Below, piece after piece: positions 1-4,868 of a stretch of DNA of 5,536 nt (position 1 is the stretch's first letter; the number at the start of each line of letters is the position of its first letter). The notes under the pieces were generated by a model. That model was not told the origin of the DNA, made no database searches, and saw only the letters and a program-made list of their open reading frames with translations. Both the position numbers and the translations under genes were made by a program. The stretch is from an uncultured Candidatus Poseidoniales archaeon (GTDB taxonomy: Archaea > Thermoplasmatota > Poseidoniia > Poseidoniales > Thalassarchaeaceae): NCBI GenBank assembly GCA_950068635.1, contig CATMIM010000097.1:1-5536 (forward strand), written 5' to 3'.

Positions 1-1217
1 TCGATGTCAATCGCAATGAGATAGAAGAGATCCGCTGGGTCACCGCTGATGAACTCGCCGACATGATCGCAGGCACACCAGACAATGGCACTTCAATCGC
101 ACCTTGGTTCGTCGAGATCGCCGAGCGATTCCTCCCCTCCTGCTGGGGGAATCAAGATGACCTCGCTGATGATGGCCTCATCCATCACGTCGGTCTGCTG
201 GACAGCGCCGGCGCGGCTTCGGGAGAAGGTGCACTGCTCGAAGCGCTGGTCGTCCATCGCGACAGGGTCGAGCAGTCCATCGATGAAGCGCTGGCCAAGA
301 CGATGCATGCACGCCTGCGCTCTGCCATGCAGCACCTGTTCAAAGGTGGAGGTAAGCGCCTGCGCGCCATCCTTCCGTGGTTGGTGGCGGACGCGGCTGG
401 TGAAGCTCACCAAGGACTCTACGATCTTGGAGCGGCGATTGAGATCATCCATAACTTCACCCTGATCCACGACGACATCATGGACAATGATGCGTTCCGT
501 CGAGGCAGGCCCGCAGTGCACGTCGAGTTCGACAACCCGACGGCGATCAACGCTGGAGACGCGATGCTCGCCCTGTCATTCGAGGTGCTCAGCGAATCCG
601 AGGCGATCTCGGATGACCACTTCCGCAAGCTGGTGCAAATCATCGGTAGCATGGTCAGACGAGTATCAGAAGGACAACAGATGGACATGGATTTCGAGAA
701 TCAAGACGATGTGTCAGAGGATGCTTACATGCGTATGATCGCCGGTAAGACAGCAGCCATGTTCAAAGCGTGTTCTGAATGCGGTGCAATGCTCTCGGGA
801 GCTGACGATGAGACGGTCATAGCGATGGCCGAGTGGGGAATGCAACTCGGCCTCTGCTTCCAGTTGATGGATGACCTGATCGATGTGACTGGCGACTCCG
901 AGACGCTCGGTAAGCCGGCGGGCAGCGATATTCTCGAGGGAAAGAGAACGCTGATCGCCATCCACGCTCTGCAGCAGGACCTGAATTCGCTCCCTGTGTT
1001 CCAGGAGTTGTACGGTAGCTACTCCGACGAAGAGAACGACGCGCGCATGAGGCAGGCCCTCGCTGAACTCAGGGCTGCTGGCTCCATCGATCACGCTCTC
1101 GCGCGCGCCATGCACCACCATTCCAGAGCGCATGAGTTGCTCAATCGAATTCCTGTATCGGAGGCACGTGACCTGCTGCGAGAACTCACCGACTGGCAAC
1201 TCGTGAGAATCTCATGA
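1..1217 (+). CDS. idsA: IPP isomerase (type I, C-terminal part) fused to geranylgeranyl diphosphate synthase; 5' partial
   Basis: The reading frame is open from position 3, giving 404 visible residues. Residues 1 to about 55 resemble the C-terminus of type I isopentenyl diphosphate isomerase: NEIEEIRWV, then DEL, then APWF..IAERFL and a Trp. The isomerase active-site Cys and Glu would lie upstream, outside the window. After a short Gly/Ala-rich linker comes a full trans-prenyltransferase domain. It shows GGGKRLR at 115-121, the first Asp-rich motif DDIMD at 157-161 followed by RRGRP, the second Asp-rich motif DDLID at 290-294, and GKPAGSDILEGKRT at 303-316. Phe152, five residues before the first motif, is the usual chain-length stop of archaeal GGPP synthases. 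The expected reaction is IPP/DMAPP to C20 GGPP, the archaeal lipid precursor, in the cytosol. An internal start giving a separate synthase cannot be excluded, but no stop separates the parts. The gene is convergent with EF-2. Confidence 0.9.
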   Translation, partial: DVNRNEIEEIRWVTADELADMIAGTPDNGTSIAPWFVEIAERFLPSCWGNQDDLADDGLIHHVGLLDSAGAASGEGALLEALVVHRDRVEQSIDEALAKTMHARLRSAMQHLFKGGGKRLRAILPWLVADAAGEAHQGLYDLGAAIEIIHNFTLIHDDIMDNDAFRRGRPAVHVEFDNPTAINAGDAMLALSFEVLSESEAISDDHFRKLVQIIGSMVRRVSEGQQMDMDFENQDDVSEDAYMRMIAGKTAAMFKACSECGAMLSGADDETVIAMAEWGMQLGLCFQLMDDLIDVTGDSETLGKPAGSDILEGKRTLIAIHALQQDLNSLPVFQELYGSYSDEENDARMRQALAELRAAGSIDHALARAMHHHSRAHELLNRIPVSEARDLLRELTDWQLVRIS

Positions 1218-1256
1218 GTGATTCAACTCTCAGCCTGTTCTGTCAGCTGTGTGAAG
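1218..1256. other. Convergent 39-bp gap between GGPP synthase and EF-2, no T-tract terminator
   Basis: This short gap separates two converging stop codons. Neither strand shows the oligo-T run typical of archaeal termination. It holds an imperfect hairpin at 1231-1249, with six pairs and one bulged base, which is weak evidence of function. Confidence 0.4.
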
Positions 1257-3464
1257 TCAGTCCGTGTAGTATGTTTCACCAGGTACGTCGGGCTTGAGAC
1301 CTTTGCGTTGTCGAATTTCACCCACAACACCCTCGAGAAGACTACGCGGTAGTTCCTCGAAGCCACAGTTCTCCGTGTTCCAGATCGCCCTTCCTTGGCT
1401 AGCTGCGCGAATACTGTTGCTGAATCCGAACGTCTCGGCAACCGGCACCTTGCCAATCACTGTCGTTGTCTCGCCGTCAGCGGGCATGTCCTCGATCTCT
1501 CCGCGTCGTTGTGTGAGTTCCCGTGTCACCCCTCCCAGCCATTCATTGGGAACGCTGACGAACAGTTTCTGGATCGGCTCGAGAATGACCGGGCCAGCGC
1601 GCACCATCGCCCCCTTGATGGAATTGCGCATTGCGGGAATGGTCTGCGCCGGACCACGGTGGATGGCGTCCTCGTGCAGTTTGGCGTCGACGAGCCTGAC
1701 CATGACACCCATGCACGGTTCCTCGGCCAGCGGGCCGCGCACGCACACCTCGTTGAACGCCTCGATGAGCAGCTCCTTCGTTTCGTGCAGGTATTGGATT
1801 CCCTTGGTGTCGTTGACGAGCAGGTTGGTTCCGTTAATCGTGAATGTCTTGCGCATCAGGTCCTTGTCCATGCCATACTCAGCGAATCTCCTGCCGATCT
1901 CCTTCGCCTCCTTCGGACGCACGTTGCCGGTCCCGAACACACCATCGCGCAGAGCCTCGATGACGTCGTCGGGAAGTCGCTCCACCTCGCAGTAGAACCG
2001 GTTGTGGCGGTTGGGGGATTTTCCCTCGAACGCCCTTCCATGGTTGTTGCCGGTCACTGTCTCACGATAGACGACGATCGGCTCGGAGACATCGACCTTG
2101 ATCCCCTGTTCGTGTTCGATGCGGTAGACCGTGATCTCCAGGTGCAACTCACCCATGCCGGCTAGCAGAGCCTCACCGGTCTCTGAGTTGGTACTCACTT
2201 CGAGTGAGGCGTCGGCCTTGGCTAGCGAGCGTAGAGCGTCGATGAACTTGGGCAGGTCCTTCATCGCCTTGGGCTCTATGGCCACTGTGACGACCGGTTC
2301 CGAGTAGTGGCGAATCTCCTCGAACGGGGTGCTGTCCTGCTCACGGGTGATGGTCACCCCTGCGGCGGCGGAGCGGATTCCGGTGATGGCGGCGATGTTC
2401 CCAGCGACCACGCTCTGCACGGGGATGCGGTCGCTGCCGACCATCATGCTCACCTGCTGCACTCGTTCCGACTTGCCCGCGCCGGACGCCCACAGCGTCT
2501 CACCCTGTTCGACAGACCCCGAAAAGATTCGACCCACGGCGACCTCTCCGGCGTGCGGGTCCATCCAGATCTTTGTGATCATCAGGGCCAACGGACCGTT
2601 CGCGTCGCATTCGATCATCGCTTTACCGACTTCAGATTCAAGATCCCCCTGCCAGATGTTGGGGATGCGATAAGGCTGAGCGACCTCGGGGCTGGGCAGT
2701 TCGGAGACCGCCATGTCGAGCAGGACCTCGTGCACAGGTGCGCGTTCCGCCAGTTCCACCTGGTTGTCAGAATGGCAGTAGTCGAAGATCATCGTGAAGT
2801 TGATGCCGGACTTCTGCATGTAGGGGACGGTTATCCCCCAGTTGTGGACGGCTGAGCCGAACGCGACTGTGCCTCCAGTGACATCCACCTGCCATGATTT
2901 CTTGTACTCATCCGGAGCGAACGCCTTGATCAGGTTGTTCACCCTGATTATCTGTTGCTCGAAGCGAGCCATCATGTCCTCCGGGGTGATCTGCAGCTCG
3001 TTGATGAGCCGGTCCACCTTGTTGATGAACAGCACCGGCTTGACGCGCTCCTTGAGCGCTTGACGCACGACTGTCTCGGTCTGCGGCATGGTTCCCTCAA
3101 CGGCGCAGGTGAGGATGAAGCAGCCGTCAACCGCGCGCATGGCACGTGTGACGTCGCCACCGAAGTCGACGTGGCCGGGGGTGTCGATGAGGTTGATGAG
3201 GTAGTCAGTCGATTCGTATTCGTGCACCATCGAGGCGCTGGCGGCGTTGATGGTGATGCCGCGGGCAGCCTCCTGTTCATCGAAATCGAGCACGCGGGCA
3301 TGACCGGCCAATTCGGCGCTCATCATGCCGGCGCCGGCGATGAGGTTGTCCGAAAGTGTGGTCTTGCCGTGGTCGATATGGGCAGCGATGGCGAGGTTGC
3401 GGATGTTGGCACGATGATGCATCACCTCGGTCGCCTTGGCGATGTTGTCCTCCTTACGTCCCAT
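1257..3464 (-). CDS. fusA: Translation elongation factor EF-2 (archaeal)
   Basis: A complete 735-residue archaeal EF-2, the GTPase that drives tRNA-mRNA translocation on the ribosome. The length is normal for the family. GTPase motifs are all present: AHIDHGKT at 28-35, switch I RGITINAA from 68, DTPGH at 94-98 and NKVD at 148-151. The archaeal stretches AFGSAVHNWGITVP and YRIPNIWQGDL follow, then GMGELHLE in domain III. His602 in DAIHRGPAQ sits where the diphthamide-modified histidine lies, so a diphthamide pathway is expected. The end, RKGLKPDVPGETYYTD, is typical of archaeal EF-2. The ATG at 3464 gives the canonical MGRKEDNIAK start. There is no good Shine-Dalgarno in front of it; a perfect hairpin occupies that place. 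The gene lies 150 bp downstream of rpsG, unusually far for this gene pair, and may have its own promoter. Confidence 0.98.
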   Translation of the reverse strand: MGRKEDNIAKATEVMHHRANIRNLAIAAHIDHGKTTLSDNLIAGAGMMSAELAGHARVLDFDEQEAARGITINAASASMVHEYESTDYLINLIDTPGHVDFGGDVTRAMRAVDGCFILTCAVEGTMPQTETVVRQALKERVKPVLFINKVDRLINELQITPEDMMARFEQQIIRVNNLIKAFAPDEYKKSWQVDVTGGTVAFGSAVHNWGITVPYMQKSGINFTMIFDYCHSDNQVELAERAPVHEVLLDMAVSELPSPEVAQPYRIPNIWQGDLESEVGKAMIECDANGPLALMITKIWMDPHAGEVAVGRIFSGSVEQGETLWASGAGKSERVQQVSMMVGSDRIPVQSVVAGNIAAITGIRSAAAGVTITREQDSTPFEEIRHYSEPVVTVAIEPKAMKDLPKFIDALRSLAKADASLEVSTNSETGEALLAGMGELHLEITVYRIEHEQGIKVDVSEPIVVYRETVTGNNHGRAFEGKSPNRHNRFYCEVERLPDDVIEALRDGVFGTGNVRPKEAKEIGRRFAEYGMDKDLMRKTFTINGTNLLVNDTKGIQYLHETKELLIEAFNEVCVRGPLAEEPCMGVMVRLVDAKLHEDAIHRGPAQTIPAMRNSIKGAMVRAGPVILEPIQKLFVSVPNEWLGGVTRELTQRRGEIEDMPADGETTTVIGKVPVAETFGFSNSIRAASQGRAIWNTENCGFEELPRSLLEGVVGEIRQRKGLKPDVPGETYYTD

Positions 3465-3467
3465 GGG

Positions 3468-3484
3468 CCCAACCTTCGGTTGGG
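3468..3484 (-). repeat. Perfect 7-bp hairpin abutting the EF-2 start codon
   Basis: The minus strand reads CCCAACC-GAA-GGTTGGG, a perfect seven-base-pair stem with a three-base loop. It ends three bases (CCC) before the EF-2 ATG and occupies the place of a Shine-Dalgarno. It could act as a structured leader on EF-2 mRNA, protecting the end or controlling initiation. It lacks a following U tract, so it does not look like a terminator. Confidence 0.65.
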
Positions 3485-3504
3485 CGGACGACCGGAGCCC
3501 GGTT

Positions 3505-3511
3505 CATAAAG
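3505..3511 (-). promoter_or_regulatory. TATA-like element before EF-2
   Basis: The minus strand reads CTTTATG in an otherwise GC-rich gap, about 41 bp before the EF-2 ATG. Initiation about 25 bp downstream would fall near 3481-3484, right at the 5' edge of the hairpin next to the start codon. The match to the archaeal consensus is only partial, and the flanking B-recognition element is not convincing. Confidence 0.4.
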
Positions 3512-3517
3512 CCGCCC

Positions 3518-3538
3518 GCAGACTCTCGTTCCGTCTGC
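3518..3538. repeat. Inverted repeat in the rpsG/EF-2 gap
   Basis: GCAGAC (3518-3523) and GTCTGC (3533-3538) are perfect six-base inverted repeats around a 9-nt spacer. They lie just upstream of the EF-2 TATA-like element in the direction of transcription. It could be a protein-binding site or a weak hairpin in a read-through transcript. Confidence 0.4.
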
Positions 3539-3574
3539 ACAGGAGGGTATTCAGAATTGAGACGAGTGAGTGTT

Positions 3575-3600
3575 GCCCAAACCGGGAGAATTCCCTGGGC
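3575..3600. repeat. Bulged inverted repeat just after rpsG
   Basis: The outer arms GCCCA (3575-3579) and TGGGC (3596-3600) and the inner arms GGGA (3584-3587) and TCCC (3592-3595) can form a nine-base-pair stem with a 4-nt one-sided bulge and a 4-nt loop. It begins 14 nt beyond the S7 stop. With no T-rich tract after it, it is more likely an attenuating or processing structure than a terminator, if it is functional at all. Confidence 0.35.
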
Positions 3601-3614
3601 TTCGCCAAGAGTGG

Positions 3615-4286
3615 TCAGCGTGCGGCGGCGGCAACGCGCTCGAGTTCCTCTCTCTTGCCCACCGCGAATGAGGCGACATCGCCTTTTGAGGCCTTGAGCA
3701 CCTCGGTGACGATTCCTTGGGTGAGCGTCCTCTTGCTCTTTCGCGTCGCCTTGGTGGAACCGAGAGCGAGATTGCGCAGAGCCGTGTCCATACGCCGGCT
3801 CGGAGAACTGTCGACAGCTTTCGGCTGGCTGACTGCGCCGAAGCGGATGCGGGTGATCTCCTCCATCGGGGCAGAGTTGGTGATCGCCTCGACGAACACC
3901 TGCAGCGGGTTGTTTCCAGTCTTCCGGGATATCTCGTCCAGTGCCTGCTCGAATGCCTTGGTGGTCGCCATCTTCTTGCCTGTGTAGGAACCTGTTCGCA
4001 TCAGTCCATTGATGAAGCGCTCAACGATTGAGAGCTTGTACTTCCCGAACCATTGGTTGGCATGTCGGCCACCGGAATGCGGTACACCGACGGTCTTGAG
4101 ATTGATGTAGGGGGCGATGCCGGGGTCAGAGCAGATCACTTCGGTGGCATCCCACTTACCGAACACCAACGTTCCTATGCCTGCGATGGGGATCTCCGGT
4201 TCAGGTTCCGGCTCCGGTGCCTCCTCGACCACCGGGGCATCCTCTTCGAGGTTCTCCTCCTCGGCTTCCTGTTCATCGTCGGCCAT
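3615..4286 (-). CDS. rpsG: Small ribosomal subunit protein S7 (archaeal uS7)
   Basis: A 223-residue S7, the 30S head protein that nucleates assembly of the 16S rRNA 3' domain and lines the E site. The S7 core starts near residue 40: LVFGKWDATEV, PHSGGRHANQWFGKYKLSIVERFINGLMR (66-97), NPLQVFVEAITNSAPMEEITRI (126-147) and AVDSSPSRRMDTAL (157-170), ending in KREELERVAAAAR. The first 31 residues contain 16 Asp/Glu, no Lys or Arg, and four Pro-Glu pairs at 24-31. They form a disordered-looking tail outside the conserved domain. The start at 4286 is supported by GAGGTG six bases upstream. The gene follows rpsL after 10 bp, so the two are almost surely cotranscribed and perhaps translationally coupled. 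Confidence 0.97.
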   Translation of the reverse strand: MADDEQEAEEENLEEDAPVVEEAPEPEPEPEIPIAGIGTLVFGKWDATEVICSDPGIAPYINLKTVGVPHSGGRHANQWFGKYKLSIVERFINGLMRTGSYTGKKMATTKAFEQALDEISRKTGNNPLQVFVEAITNSAPMEEITRIRFGAVSQPKAVDSSPSRRMDTALRNLALGSTKATRKSKRTLTQGIVTEVLKASKGDVASFAVGKREELERVAAAAR

Positions 4287-4292
4287 GACTCA

Positions 4293-4298
4293 CACCTC
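4293..4298 (-). promoter_or_regulatory. Shine-Dalgarno of rpsG overlapping the rpsL stop
   Basis: GAGGTG is a six-base match to the archaeal anti-Shine-Dalgarno, six bases before the rpsG ATG. Its first two bases are the last two of the rpsL TGA stop, so a ribosome ending S12 sits on the S7 initiation site. This suggests translational coupling. Confidence 0.8.
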
Positions 4299-4737
4299 AG
4301 CGGATCGGCTTCTCCTTCCGCCCGCGCACCATCTCGTTGAGAGAGACTCCGTTGACCTGGATGACCTTGTAGCGCACTCCGGGAATGTCACCGTACGACC
4401 GTCCCATGCGGCCACCGATGCCCTCGACCATCACCTCGTCGTGCTCATCGATGAAGTTGATGGCACCGTCACCCGGGGCGAACGCCGTAAGTTTGTTGCC
4501 GGTGCGAATGAGGCTGATCTTGACTGCTTTGCGGATTCCAGAGTTCGGTTGTTTCGCTTCGATGCCTACCTTTTCGATGACGATTCCCTTCGCTTGTGCG
4601 CTGCCGCGAAGAGGGTCGTGCTTGAGCGCGCCACCATAGCTTCTCTTGGTCTCGCGATTCTTGAACTTGCGCTCGTTCCAGCGGAATCGCTTACGGTCTT
4701 TCTTCATCTTCGGTCCAGAGAATAAACCACGACCCAA
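4297..4737 (-). CDS. rpsL: Small ribosomal subunit protein S12 (archaeal uS12), TTG start
   Basis: A 146-residue S12, the decoding-centre protein of the 30S subunit. Motifs are KKDRKRFRW (12-20), [21 protein letters not shown] (decoding loop at 62-70), [15 protein letters not shown] (88-102) and [14 protein letters not shown] (112-125), with the usual archaeal end GRKEKPIR. The frame stays open upstream to an ATG at 4839, but those extra codons have no family resemblance and contain the promoter's TATA box. The first ATG inside, at 4707, would delete the conserved GLFSGPK. The TTG at 4737 gives [15 protein letters not shown], the normal length, with GGGGTG seven bases upstream. It is therefore preferred over the TTG at 4743, whose spacing is too short. 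This is the first gene of the rpsL-rpsG unit and is divergent from ubiD. Confidence 0.95.
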   Translation of the reverse strand: MGRGLFSGPKMKKDRKRFRWNERKFKNRETKRSYGGALKHDPLRGSAQAKGIVIEKVGIEAKQPNSGIRKAVKISLIRTGNKLTAFAPGDGAINFIDEHDEVMVEGIGGRMGRSYGDIPGVRYKVIQVNGVSLNEMVRGRKEKPIR

Positions 4738-4744
4738 GCACAAG

Positions 4745-4750
4745 CACCCC
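4745..4750 (-). promoter_or_regulatory. Shine-Dalgarno of rpsL
   Basis: GGGGTG on the minus strand differs by one base from GAGGTG, the complement of the archaeal 16S 3' end. It ends seven bases before TTG 4737 and decides the start: the other in-frame TTG at 4743 would be only one base away. Confidence 0.55.
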
Positions 4751-4776
4751 GAAGAACGACCCGCCGACCTACCTCC

Positions 4777-4784
4777 CATATAAG
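4777..4784 (-). promoter_or_regulatory. TATA box of the rpsL-rpsG operon
   Basis: The minus strand reads CTTATATG, close to the archaeal TATA consensus. It lies 40 bp upstream of the TTG start of rpsL. Transcription would begin roughly 25 bp downstream, near 4755, giving a leader of under 20 nt that just includes the GGGGTG ribosome binding site. On the + strand the same bases read CATATAAG, so the element could also be used toward ubiD. Confidence 0.7.
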
Positions 4785-4795
4785 AGCGTGACGGA

Positions 4796-4829
4796 CTCAC
4801 CATAGGTGAGGTGAGGCACTGCTCCTCAC
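4796..4829. repeat. Cluster of four GTGAG/CTCAC pentamers in the rpsL/ubiD gap
   Basis: On the + strand CTCAC lies at 4796-4800, GTGAG at 4806-4810, GTGAG at 4811-4815 and CTCAC at 4825-4829. The first pair extends to a perfect inverted repeat, CTCACC-ATA-GGTGAG (4796-4810). The second pair extends to GTGAGG and CCTCAC around a 7-nt spacer (4811-4829). The cluster starts 12 bp from the TATA box, upstream of it for rpsL and downstream of it for ubiD. It could be an operator or activator site in DNA, or alternative hairpins in a ubiD leader. No regulator is identified. Confidence 0.6.
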
Positions 4830-4868
4830 TCGCCAACATTCAAGCAGCGGATGCAACGGGTTCTGTTC

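Noticed and set aside
93..521. Minus-strand frames opposite the GGPP synthase gene, here and at 714-1199.
   Set aside because: They are mirror frames of a gene with intact catalytic motifs and have no start signals or recognisable domains.
1231..1249. Possible hairpin terminator in the convergent gap.
   Set aside because: The stem is short with a bulge and no T tract follows on either strand, so it is not called as a terminator.
1214..1297. A 27-codon + strand frame starting in an ATGA overlap with the GGPP synthase stop.
   Set aside because: The overlap is tempting, but most of the frame is antisense to the conserved EF-2 C-terminus, the peptide is Cys-rich with no recognisable feature, and it has no other support.
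3454..3507. A 17-codon upstream frame on the minus strand overlapping the EF-2 start out of frame.
   Set aside because: Its ATG lies inside the TATA-like element, so a transcript from that promoter would not contain it. It has no convincing ribosome binding site.
2955..3509. Long + strand frame (184 codons) opposite the EF-2 N-terminus, with others at 1395-2165 and 2307-2855.
   Set aside because: These are antisense shadows of the GC-rich, strongly conserved EF-2 gene and have no resemblance to known proteins.
4197..4224. Short CCGGTT/CCGGCT-like DNA repeat.
   Set aside because: It is explained by the Pro-Glu codon repeat of the S7 tail and is not an independent DNA element.
4117..4725. A 202-codon + strand frame opposite rpsG and rpsL.
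   Set aside because: It is low-complexity and Ser-rich at its start because it mirrors the acidic S7 tail, and it is antisense to two ribosomal protein genes.
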